DNA from: Nitrospirota bacterium
Lineage (GTDB): Bacteria; Nitrospirota; Thermodesulfovibrionia; UBA6902
Length of the DNA: 43,390 nucleotides
Assembly (NCBI GenBank): GCA_016214845.1
Contig: JACRMS010000031.1
Location: 1-43,390 of the forward strand
Reading direction: 5' to 3'
The notes under the pieces were generated by a model. The model ran no database searches. It was not told the DNA's origin and saw only the letters and a list, made by a program, of their open reading frames with translations. Positions 25,345-32,377 of the stretch are shown in pieces. The position numbers and the translations under genes were made by a program. Positions within the stretch are counted from its first letter, which is position 1, and every line of letters starts with the position of its first letter.

Positions 25345-25802
25345 TTATATCTCTCCAGTATCTCATCGATCTTCCCAGCCGTCAAATCTCCATAAAGCTC
25401 ATCATCGATCATCATCGCCGGCGCGCGGTCGCACGCGCCGAGGCATGATACCGGCAGGAGCGTGAACTGGCCGTCAGGCGTGGTTTCGCCCTCATTAATT
25501 CCGAGGCTGACCTTTAGATGTTCAAGCACAGGTCCATGTCCCGTTACCCAGCAGCTTACGCCGTCGCAAATGCGGATGACGTGTTTGCCGACCGGTTTCA
25601 GGAATATCTGGTTGTAAAATGTGGCAACGCCGTCCAGTTCGTCAGTCGTCATCTCAAGGAATTCAGAGATGTCCTTTATCTCATCGGACACCCAGCCCCT
25701 GTGACGCTGCACGATCTTCAATGCCTCAACACAAGCAGCCTGCTTGTGCGAATGCCTCTTTAATTCATTCTGAATTTCTTTTCTCTCTTCCTCAGTCAAC
25801 AC
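25341..25802 (-). CDS. nuoE: NADH-quinone oxidoreductase subunit E
   Basis: A thioredoxin-like 2Fe-2S (N1a) subunit, 153 residues. The four ligands appear in ICDGVSCWV and PVSCLGACDRAP. It starts at GTG 25802 (TTG follows), with AAAGGA seven bases upstream. It works with NuoF and NuoG as the NADH dehydrogenase module. Confidence 0.95.
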   Translation of the reverse strand: MLTEEERKEIQNELKRHSHKQAACVEALKIVQRHRGWVSDEIKDISEFLEMTTDELDGVATFYNQIFLKPVGKHVIRICDGVSCWVTGHGPVLEHLKVSLGINEGETTPDGQFTLLPVSCLGACDRAPAMMIDDELYGDLTAGKIDEILERYK

Positions 25803-25829
25803 AATTTTATCCTTTGAATTTTTTTAGCT

Positions 25830-25860
25830 GTCATTCCGGCAGTCTTTTAGCGGGTATGAC
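25830..25860. repeat. GTCAT...ATGAC hairpin between nuoCD and nuoE
   Basis: GTCATTCCGGC (25830-25840) faces 25850-25860 with nine of eleven pairs across a nine-base loop. It has the same GTCAT/ATGAC ends as the palindrome at 21136-21192, so both probably belong to one dispersed repeat family. Confidence 0.6.
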
Positions 25861-25887
25861 GTAAACTTTCATCTTTATTCCTTGTCT

Positions 25888-25915
25888 TAACTCCTAACTA
25901 CCGACTACTAACTAC
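25888..25915. repeat. Period-7 word repeat (TAACTAC type)
   Basis: Four consecutive heptamers: TAACTCC, TAACTAC, CGACTAC, TAACTAC, with a fifth degenerate copy after them. It lies in the 263-bp nuoCD-nuoE gap. Only one arm is visible here, unlike the two-armed versions at 28509 and 36741. Confidence 0.7.
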
Positions 25916-25940
25916 TATCTTATATTTCTATACTCGTTGC

Positions 25941-27677
25941 TCACCTGTCCACGTCCGCCAGCACAAAATCTATGCTCCCGAGGATCGCCAGTAAATCCGA
26001 AACCATCATTCCCCTGCTTATCAAAGGCACCATCTGCATATGTGCAAAGGACGGTGTGCGTATGCGCGTGCGGTACGACATTGTATTGCCGTCGCTGATG
26101 AGATAGTAGCCGTTGCTTCCCTTGGAATTTTCAATGGCGTAAAATGATTCGCCTGCTGGAATGACCGGCCCCCAGCTTACATTAAGAAAGTGCGTTATAA
26201 GCGTTTCGATGTCATGCATGGTGCGCTCCTTACGCGGCGGGGTCGTTAGCGGGTGGTCGGATTTGTATTTACCGGAAGGCATGTTGTTTATGCACTGTTC
26301 GATGATGCGGAGGCTCTGCCTCATCTCCTGTACCCGGACGAAGCAGCGGTCGTAACAATCGCCGTTTGACGCTGTCGGTATTTCAAACTCGAACTGGTCA
26401 TAACCTGAATAGGGACGCTTCTTTCTCCAGTCCCATTCCATGCCGCAGGCGCGAAGCCCCGGGCCTGTGACGCCCCAGTCAATTGCCTCTTCAAGAGTGT
26501 ATTTTCCAACGTCCTTTGTGCGTCCTTTCAGGATGCTGTTTTGCAATACGATCTTGTCGTACTCGTTCAAACGCTCCGGGAAATAATTTATAAAATCCTG
26601 CACGAGCCTGTCCCATCCCTTCGGTAAATCCTGCGCAACGCCCCCGATGCGGAACCAGCCCGGATGCATCCTGCCTCCGCAGATCGCCATTACAATGTCG
26701 AAGACGCGCTCCCTGTCGTTGAATGTATAAAACACCGGAGACATGGCGCCGATGTCCTGGGCAAAGGTTCCGTAGAATACCAGGTGGCTTGAAATGCGGA
26801 AGAACTCCGACATCATGACACGAATCACTTTCGCCCTGTCAGGAACATCTATTCCCGCCAGCCTTTCAACTGCCAGAATATAAGGGAGATTGTTCAGCAC
26901 GCCGCTGAGATAATCGATGCGGTCTGTATATGGGATGAAAGTATGCCATGACTGGCGTTCTCCCATTTTCTCAGCTCCCCTGTGGTGAAATCCTATATCG
27001 ACAACCGAATTGACAATGTCCTCTCCGTCAAGTTCGAGGATGACCCGGAGAAGCCCGTGTGTGCCGGGATGATGCGGACCGAGATTGAGAAACATATAAT
27101 CGGTGTCTTCTCCCCTGCGTTTCATTCCCCAGTCTTCGGGCCGGAATTGCAGGGCCTTCTGTTCTTTTATCTCTTTCGCCTCAGGAAGCCTGAACGGCTC
27201 CATGTCTGTCGCCCTCGCCGGATGGTCCTTCCTAAGGGGATGTCCTTCCCATGTGACCGGCAGTAATATCCTTCTCATGTGCGGATGACCATCAACCTTA
27301 ATGCCGAACATGTCCCACATCTCGCGCTCGTACCAGTTGGCTGAAGGCCAGATGCCTGTGATGGAATTTATCGCTGGATATTCGCCTTTGAGCGCCACTT
27401 TGATACGGACGTCCTCATTGCGTTCAAATGACAGCAGATGATACACGACGGTAAAATCACTGTCCGGCTGTCCACTCCTGTTCTTGCGCACGCGCTCATC
27501 AACGGCCGTAAGATCGTAGAGCATCCGGAAAGGTTTCTCAGCCTCGTTCTTGAGATAAAGCAGCACATCTCCTACCCTGTCTTTACTGACCCAGAGCGTA
27601 GGGATGTTGTCAGAGGTACCCTGAGTTGAAATAAAACCTTCGCCGAACCTTTCCTGAAGTTCGCTATAAATATTCAT
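25941..27677 (-). CDS. nuoCD: NADH-quinone oxidoreductase fused subunits C and D
   Basis: Fusion of the 30- and 49-kDa peripheral-arm subunits; 578 residues from ATG 27677, which has GGAG six bases upstream. Residues up to about 170 are NuoC (ends near [18 protein letters not shown]); from about 185 is NuoD ([20 protein letters not shown], ending [12 protein letters not shown]), which lines the quinone site. The fusion matches the E. coli-type operon. A 161-bp repeat element lies between it and nuoB. Confidence 0.96.
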   Translation of the reverse strand: MNIYSELQERFGEGFISTQGTSDNIPTLWVSKDRVGDVLLYLKNEAEKPFRMLYDLTAVDERVRKNRSGQPDSDFTVVYHLLSFERNEDVRIKVALKGEYPAINSITGIWPSANWYEREMWDMFGIKVDGHPHMRRILLPVTWEGHPLRKDHPARATDMEPFRLPEAKEIKEQKALQFRPEDWGMKRRGEDTDYMFLNLGPHHPGTHGLLRVILELDGEDIVNSVVDIGFHHRGAEKMGERQSWHTFIPYTDRIDYLSGVLNNLPYILAVERLAGIDVPDRAKVIRVMMSEFFRISSHLVFYGTFAQDIGAMSPVFYTFNDRERVFDIVMAICGGRMHPGWFRIGGVAQDLPKGWDRLVQDFINYFPERLNEYDKIVLQNSILKGRTKDVGKYTLEEAIDWGVTGPGLRACGMEWDWRKKRPYSGYDQFEFEIPTASNGDCYDRCFVRVQEMRQSLRIIEQCINNMPSGKYKSDHPLTTPPRKERTMHDIETLITHFLNVSWGPVIPAGESFYAIENSKGSNGYYLISDGNTMSYRTRIRTPSFAHMQMVPLISRGMMVSDLLAILGSIDFVLADVDR

Positions 27678-27701
27678 GGCAAACTCCGTTCCAATTATTG
27701 C

Positions 27702-27862
27702 AGGCATGGAAGGCTGTGGAAGAATTTCTATACGACACCTCTTGAAAAAGGCCAGGGGCATGGAGCAAAGAGCATAGGGTCAAGAGAACAACTTGAATAG
27801 CATTAAACATAAATTTAAATATCATGTCGATTATAGAAATTCTGGAACAGGCTTCCATGCCT
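27702..27862. mobile_element. 161-bp MITE-like element with 31-bp imperfect inverted ends
   Basis: AGGCATGGAAG...AGAATTTCTATA at 27702-27732 is matched by the reverse complement at 27832-27862 in 27 of 31 positions; after a 2-base offset the match runs on for CGACA. The AT-rich inside (about 100 bp) has no credible gene. The right end starts immediately after the nuoB stop codon. No clear target duplication is seen. It may be a small non-autonomous transposable element or a long RNA hairpin that separates nuoB and nuoCD messages. Confidence 0.65.
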
Positions 27863-28489
27863 TCAGACTTCATCTGGAGGGCGCAGTATCGTGGCGCGCT
27901 GCCGTTCCGCCCGTTTGAGATCACGCATCGAGGGCATGTCCGCCTTTTCAACCTTCTGAGGACCAACGGTCCAGCTCAAAGGCCGTCTCTCTTTCCCGAC
28001 TGAATCACGCAGAAGCAGCAATCCTTCCATGAAGGCGTCAGGCCTTGGAGGGCATCCCGGCACATAGACATCAACGGGCAGGAATTTATCCACGCCCTGA
28101 ACAACGCTGTATATGTCATACATGCCTCCGGAATTCGCGCATGAGCCCATTGAGATGACCCAGCGCGGCTCCATCATCTGCTCATACAATTGTTTAATGA
28201 CAGGCGCAACCTTGACGAATACCGTTCCGGCAATGACCATGAGGTCCGCTTCACGCGGAGTGCCGCGGATGACCTCGGAGCCGAAACGCGCGACATCGTA
28301 CCTGCTGGTGAGGCTCGTGGCCATCTCTACAAAACAGCATGAAAGACCGAAGTGAAAAGGCCAGATGGAATTCTTGCGTCCCCACGCGATAAGGTCATGA
28401 AGGTTCGTCAACAAAACGCTCCGTGAGACAACTTCCTCAACTGGAAGACTTTCCGACGATAGATCCGCTTTCTGCAATGACCAGTTCAT
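27863..28489 (-). CDS. nuoB: NADH-quinone oxidoreductase subunit B
   Basis: The subunit carrying the terminal cluster N2, which reduces quinone; 208 residues. The adjacent cysteines in [10 protein letters not shown], the third in [19 protein letters not shown] and the fourth in [14 protein letters not shown] are all present. ATG 28489 has GGAG about six bases upstream. The C-terminal 40 residues form a charged extension beyond the core family. Confidence 0.96.
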   Translation of the reverse strand: MNWSLQKADLSSESLPVEEVVSRSVLLTNLHDLIAWGRKNSIWPFHFGLSCCFVEMATSLTSRYDVARFGSEVIRGTPREADLMVIAGTVFVKVAPVIKQLYEQMMEPRWVISMGSCANSGGMYDIYSVVQGVDKFLPVDVYVPGCPPRPDAFMEGLLLLRDSVGKERRPLSWTVGPQKVEKADMPSMRDLKRAERQRATILRPPDEV

Positions 28490-28508
28490 ATTATCTCCAA
28501 TTACATAT

Positions 28509-28605
28509 AAGTAAGAAGTTGGAAGTAAGAAGTTGGAAGTAAAATGAAAAGCATGTTCTCTTTAAGATACTTTTCACTTCTTACCTCTCACTTCTTACTT
28601 CTCTG
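28509..28605. repeat. Period-7 word repeat hairpin between nuoA and nuoB (AAGTAAG type)
   Basis: The left arm has five heptamers, AAGTAAG, AAGTTGG, AAGTAAG, AAGTTGG, AAGTAAA (28509-28543). The right arm, about 28568-28605, reads on the other strand as AAGTAAG, AAGTGAG, AGGTAAG, AAGTGAA. The arms can pair into a long imperfect hairpin. The right arm extends into the 3' end of nuoA and encodes its last residues. Confidence 0.75.
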
Positions 28606-28997
28606 CACGTGTCTGTTTTTTTGCAGCCCCATTCAAGCGCGCCAAGCTTCCAGAGATATATAAGCGCAGATGTCAGGACGCCTACAAAGATAAGCATTTC
28701 AATGTATCCGGTCCAGCCGAGTTCGCGTACCGTGACTGCCCACGAGAAAATAAAGACGGCCTCAATATCAAAGATGACGAAGAACATCGCTACGAGATAA
28801 AACTTGACATCAAAGCGCATGCGCGCACTTCCCGTTGAGGAGATACCAGATTCATAAGGAACTCCTGTAGCGCGCTCCTTATGACGCTGGCCAAGGAAGT
28901 AAGATACAAAAAGCATGAAAAAAGGAATTGCGAGTGCCGCCGTGAAATATACTGCCAGCGGCCAGAGAGTGTCCGTATGTGCTGCCGAAGAATCCAA
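28581..28997 (-). CDS. nuoA: NADH-quinone oxidoreductase subunit A
   Basis: A three-helix membrane subunit and first gene of the operon; 138 residues from a TTG at 28997 with AGGAG about ten bases upstream. Conserved PYESGI, RFDVKFYLVAMFFVIFDIEA (quinone-site loop and helix) and the third helix are present. The C-terminal REVRSER is encoded by a period-7 repeat, so this tail is probably repeat-derived. A promoter lies at 29022-29049. Confidence 0.94.
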   Translation of the reverse strand: MDSSAAHTDTLWPLAVYFTAALAIPFFMLFVSYFLGQRHKERATGVPYESGISSTGSARMRFDVKFYLVAMFFVIFDIEAVFIFSWAVTVRELGWTGYIEMLIFVGVLTSALIYLWKLGALEWGCKKTDTCREVRSER

Positions 28998-29021
28998 ATT
29001 GAAATTTCTCCTCTTAGTAAA

Positions 29022-29049
29022 AAGATATCATACGGTATTACATTGTCAA
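29022..29049 (-). promoter_or_regulatory. Candidate sigma-70 promoter of the nuo operon
   Basis: On the - strand TTGACA (29049-29044) and TATCTT (29027-29022) are separated by 16 bases. The element lies 25 bases before the nuoA start with no other gene between. The -35 box is perfect and the -10 matches four of six. Confidence 0.6.
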
Positions 29050-29111
29050 GAACAGTTCTGCTTTTTTCTTCAGAAGATTAAGCCTTAAAAGCAATTCTTA
29101 TTTATCTGTGT

Positions 29112-30044
29112 TTATCTGTGAAATCTGCGGCTGATCCTCTTTTTTCTTTTTACTACCGCGTGGCCGCCGAATTCATTTCTCAGGGCCGCGAGGAGTTTTA
29201 CGGAAAAGGAAGCGCTCTGTCTTGACGAGAACCTGTTGAACAGCGAAAGCGCTGTGATGGGCGCGGGCACTGACGTATCAATGGCCTGCTGCACTGTCCA
29301 CCTTCCCTCGCCTGAATCTTCCACGTATCCTTCAATTCCGGAAAGGTCCTTGTCTTTCCTGAAGGCGTCCTCTGCGAGTTCAAGAAGCCACGAGCGCACA
29401 ACACTGCCCCGGTTCCAGAGATGAGCTACGTCAGCCGGATTCAGGTCCTTTCCGTATGAGGAGGAATGTAAAATCTCAAACCCCTCGCCGTAGGCAGCCA
29501 TCAAACCGTATTCGATCCCGTTATGCACCATCTTCACAAAATGTCCGGCTCCCGCTGTCCCGCAGTAAAGATATCCGTCCTTCAGCGCGAGTGTTTTCAG
29601 GACGGGCTCAATTTTCTTATACACTTTTTTGTCGCCGCCTGCCATGAGACAGTAGCCTTCCTTCAATCCCCAGACCCCGCCGCTGACGCCGATGTCCAGG
29701 TAATTTATACCTGATGCTTGAAGCTGCCGCTCATGACGGATATCGTCTTTATAGAAACTGTTCCCCCCGTCAATGATCGTGTCACCTTTTTGCAGGATGT
29801 TTTGCAGTTGATCAATGGTCTCATCAACGGCTTTTCCAGCGGGAATCATCAGCCACACCACCCTCGGAGGTTTCAAAAGTTTGGCAAGATCATCAAGAGA
29901 GTAAGCGGTGGCTGCTTTGTATTTCTTGATCTCTTTCAGCTTCTCTTTTGATCTGTCATAGGCAACTATCGAGTGCCCGCCCTGTATCAAACGCCTCGAC
30001 ATATTCATCCCCATTTTGCCCATGCCGACCATGCCTATCTTCAT
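29112..30044 (-). CDS. gnd: 6-phosphogluconate dehydrogenase, decarboxylating (short GndA type)
   Basis: Oxidises 6-phosphogluconate to ribulose 5-phosphate and CO2 in the oxidative pentose phosphate pathway. 310 residues from ATG 30044 (GGAGG five bases upstream), the short form often NAD-linked, rather than about 470. The Rossmann motif is GMVGMGKMG. Substrate and catalytic segments DGGNSFYKDD, SGGVWGLKEGYCLM and GAGHFVKMVHNGIEYG hold the catalytic Lys and substrate His/Asn. The C-terminal helical domain ends in a basic tail. It lies apart from zwf and tkt, with the cytochrome b complex and the large kinase-like gene between. Confidence 0.93.
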   Translation of the reverse strand: MKIGMVGMGKMGMNMSRRLIQGGHSIVAYDRSKEKLKEIKKYKAATAYSLDDLAKLLKPPRVVWLMIPAGKAVDETIDQLQNILQKGDTIIDGGNSFYKDDIRHERQLQASGINYLDIGVSGGVWGLKEGYCLMAGGDKKVYKKIEPVLKTLALKDGYLYCGTAGAGHFVKMVHNGIEYGLMAAYGEGFEILHSSSYGKDLNPADVAHLWNRGSVVRSWLLELAEDAFRKDKDLSGIEGYVEDSGEGRWTVQQAIDTSVPAPITALSLFNRFSSRQSASFSVKLLAALRNEFGGHAVVKRKKRISRRFHR

Positions 30045-30060
30045 ACTATCCTCCATTAAA

Positions 30061-30105
30061 GTTCAAAAGCACAAAAGAGCAGAAGTGCGGAAGCACCCTG
30101 CTTCC
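30061..30105. repeat. Period-8 word repeat and small hairpin upstream of gnd
   Basis: Four octamers in a row, GTTCAAAA, GCACAAAA, GAGCAGAA, GTGCGGAA (30061-30092), belong to the same word family as 23991-24067. The last copy leads into a 6-bp hairpin (30089-30094 with 30100-30105). It fills the gap between the cytochrome b gene and gnd. Confidence 0.65.
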
Positions 30106-30109
30106 AGCT

Positions 30110-31738
30110 TCAGGATATATTTTTCCTGATCCTTAATCCACCCTGGACAAGAAGAATAATAACATAGATAACCAGTACCACAATGAAAAAATTTGCGGGT
30201 TCCATGCCGGGGTCGATCAATTGCGCGCGGTCAACGCCGTTCAGTTTTAATACATAAGCCTCAATGTTTGAGATCTGCTCCTGCGTAAGCGAATTGGTGT
30301 CTCCAAATGCAGGCATACTGAAAGCGGGCTTAGGGCCTTCCGGCACAGAGCCGTGCTGGATAAATTTGTCGATGGTTATGGTGAAGGTCTGGAGGTCCGG
30401 GGCGAATATTTCCCTGTCGATAGGATTAAGCGGCGGCACTGTGCCGTCCTCTGATCCGAGATTTGGAGTGCCGCCTTTTCCGTCAGCGCCGTGGCATGAC
30501 ATGCATTGCTGCTTGAATAATTCAGCGCCGTTTTCAGCGCCTCCGATTATGAACGCCGCGCGTCCCGGCATTTTTCCGGCAGCGGCTTCAGTCTCTGAAG
30601 TTTTTTCTGCCGGAGATTGTGATGATGAAGCATCGGGAGGCGCGGTCTCTGGCTTTACAGGCAATGAACTTAAAACGCCGGGGGGCAACTGGGCGAATCC
30701 AGTACTCAGATAACCCTTTACGGTAAACGTCAGGAGGAACCCGACATACAGCACGAGACAGGCCATTGCTATCGGGCGTTTAAACGGATTTCTTTCCGGC
30801 CCCCTGTCAATAAAGGGCAGCAGTATCAGCAGGGCGATCAATACATTTGGAACACCCACAGTGCCGACCGGTTCAAGCGGGCCTTCGAAATATTTAAGAC
30901 TCTCGTAGAGGAACAGAAAATTCCATTCCGGCTTCGGCAGATACGTGGTATTCAAAGGGTCTGCGGCCCCGGTAAAGGGCGGCGGCGCAAATACGCACAA
31001 GGCAATGAGAATAAAAACCACCAGAGATGCCGTCACAGCATCCTTGTATGCCTGGTCTGGCCAGAACAGGCCGGTGACCTTTCTCTTCTTTTCGTCCCAC
31101 GGGCCCGCTATCCCGGAGGTGCGGAATGATATAATGTGCGCAGCTATCAGCAAAACGATTACTGAGGGAAGAAGCCAGATATGTATCGCGAAAAAACGCG
31201 AGATGGACAATTGTCCCATAGCTTCACCGCCTCTTAAAAGTATCTTCATTAGATCGCCCAGCACAGGGACCGTGCTTGTAACGCCGGAGGAAACTTCTCC
31301 GCCCCAGTAACCTTTCTGGTCCCAGATCAGGGTCCCGCCTGTTAAAGTCATGGCCATTGTGGTGAGGACAAGCCCCACACCTAAAAGCCAGGTAAGCTGT
31401 GTCTTGTAAGCGGCCCATATGTAAACCCTTATCATGTGCGTAACGACAAGCACAACCATAGCGTTCGCGCCCCAGTAATGCAGGTTGTGTACCAGCCAGC
31501 CGAACGGCACCCGCGTCCGCAAATAACTGACGCTGTCGTACGCGTGGTCCGCGGCGGGCACATAATAAAAAAGCTGCACGATGCCTGAGATCACCTGTAT
31601 CGTAAAGACAGTAATGATCGCGGAGCCAAGGGTGTAAGCGAATTTCGCCCCTCCGGGAAGCTCTTCATCAAGCAGTAAATGCCCGATCTTTTCGATAGGC
31701 CATTTCCCCTTTAACCAGTCCCACGCGAGCTTTATCAT
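30110..31738 (-). CDS. Cytochrome b - cytochrome c fusion subunit of a quinol-oxidising bc-type complex
   Basis: 542 residues. The N-terminal 350 form a complete cytochrome b with eight or so helices; haem ligands His87/His101 and His186/His201 have the 14/15 spacing of cytochrome b6. The Qo loop reads PEWN (271-274 region) instead of the usual PEWY. A Pro/Ser/Ala-rich linker (about 360-395) joins a c-type cytochrome domain with CMSCH (412-416) and a likely Met ligand in FSMPAF. A last membrane helix near the C-terminus anchors it. With the Rieske protein just upstream it makes a two-gene quinol:cytochrome c-type complex in which the c1 role is carried by the fused domain. Confidence 0.9.
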   Translation of the reverse strand: MIKLAWDWLKGKWPIEKIGHLLLDEELPGGAKFAYTLGSAIITVFTIQVISGIVQLFYYVPAADHAYDSVSYLRTRVPFGWLVHNLHYWGANAMVVLVVTHMIRVYIWAAYKTQLTWLLGVGLVLTTMAMTLTGGTLIWDQKGYWGGEVSSGVTSTVPVLGDLMKILLRGGEAMGQLSISRFFAIHIWLLPSVIVLLIAAHIISFRTSGIAGPWDEKKRKVTGLFWPDQAYKDAVTASLVVFILIALCVFAPPPFTGAADPLNTTYLPKPEWNFLFLYESLKYFEGPLEPVGTVGVPNVLIALLILLPFIDRGPERNPFKRPIAMACLVLYVGFLLTFTVKGYLSTGFAQLPPGVLSSLPVKPETAPPDASSSQSPAEKTSETEAAAGKMPGRAAFIIGGAENGAELFKQQCMSCHGADGKGGTPNLGSEDGTVPPLNPIDREIFAPDLQTFTITIDKFIQHGSVPEGPKPAFSMPAFGDTNSLTQEQISNIEAYVLKLNGVDRAQLIDPGMEPANFFIVVLVIYVIILLVQGGLRIRKNIS

Positions 31739-31746
31739 GTGTCCTT

Positions 31747-32283
31747 TTATACCCTCACCTTTTGAGTTGTCCCGACCTTAAACTGTTCCCACTGAACATA
31801 CACCGCCCCATTTTCAACTTTATGACCGAGCGTGTCCAGTGGCCGGGGGGCCGGACCCGCGATAATACTGCCGTCAATGGAGAACGCGCTCGCATGGCAG
31901 GGGCAGGCGAAGACCCCTGCTTCGTCTTTCCACGTGTAATGACACCCGAGATGCGTGCAAATCGGCGAGAAGACCGTAACTTTGTTCTGTGAATGTTTTA
32001 TTATCCACACCGACCTTACGCTTTGCCCGATTATATAGGCGTCTTCGGTGCGAGTAAGAAAATTTATGTTCCGGGGTATTCCCACAGGCAATGAATTTAT
32101 CTCAGCGACCCTGACCCAGTCTGATCTTTGCGGGGGCGCGGCGCGGATCACCGTTCTCAGGAAAGGGACGCCGATCACAAGTGCGTTTACCGCGTAAAGG
32201 ACGCCGATCAGCCACTTTAGAAATGAGCGGCGCGAAGTTTCCGTTTGTTCCGTTATTTCAGCTTGAGGCGCGGCATGTTTCAT
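31747..32283 (-). CDS. Rieske 2Fe-2S protein of the bc-type complex
   Basis: 178 residues; the high-potential iron-sulfur subunit that takes one electron from quinol at the Qo site. A twin-arginine-like signal anchor (SRRSFLKWLIGVLYAVNALV) precedes the cluster motifs CTHLGCH and CPCHASAF. The usual Gly after the second CPCH is Ala here, and the GPAPRPLDTL loop is intact. ATG 32283 is divergent from the large + strand gene; its stop lies eight bases before the cytochrome b start, so the pair is one operon. Confidence 0.93.
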   Translation of the reverse strand: MKHAAPQAEITEQTETSRRSFLKWLIGVLYAVNALVIGVPFLRTVIRAAPPQRSDWVRVAEINSLPVGIPRNINFLTRTEDAYIIGQSVRSVWIIKHSQNKVTVFSPICTHLGCHYTWKDEAGVFACPCHASAFSIDGSIIAGPAPRPLDTLGHKVENGAVYVQWEQFKVGTTQKVRV

Positions 32284-32290
32284 TTAAAAA

Positions 32291-32318
32291 ATCCTATCAC
32301 TTATTTTTTCAAAGTCAA
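32291..32318 (-). promoter_or_regulatory. Candidate promoter of the Rieske-cytochrome b operon
   Basis: On the - strand TTGACT (32318-32313) and TAGGAT (32296-32291) are 16 bases apart. The -10 box ends only seven bases before the ATG and contains the sole AGGA that could be a ribosome binding site. If the promoter is real the message would be nearly leaderless. Confidence 0.45.
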
Positions 32319-32335
32319 GCAAACCTCGTTGAAAG

Positions 32336-32365
32336 TTGACGCGTTCTGTGATAAATAAATATTAG
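32336..32365 (+). promoter_or_regulatory. Candidate promoter of the 1452-residue kinase-like gene
   Basis: TTGACG (32336-32341) is followed after 17-18 bases by an AT-rich -10 (ATATTA/TATTAG). It lies just upstream of the ATG at 32378 in the 94-bp divergent spacer. No good ribosome binding site is visible. Confidence 0.45.
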
Positions 32366-32377
32366 AACAAATACAAA

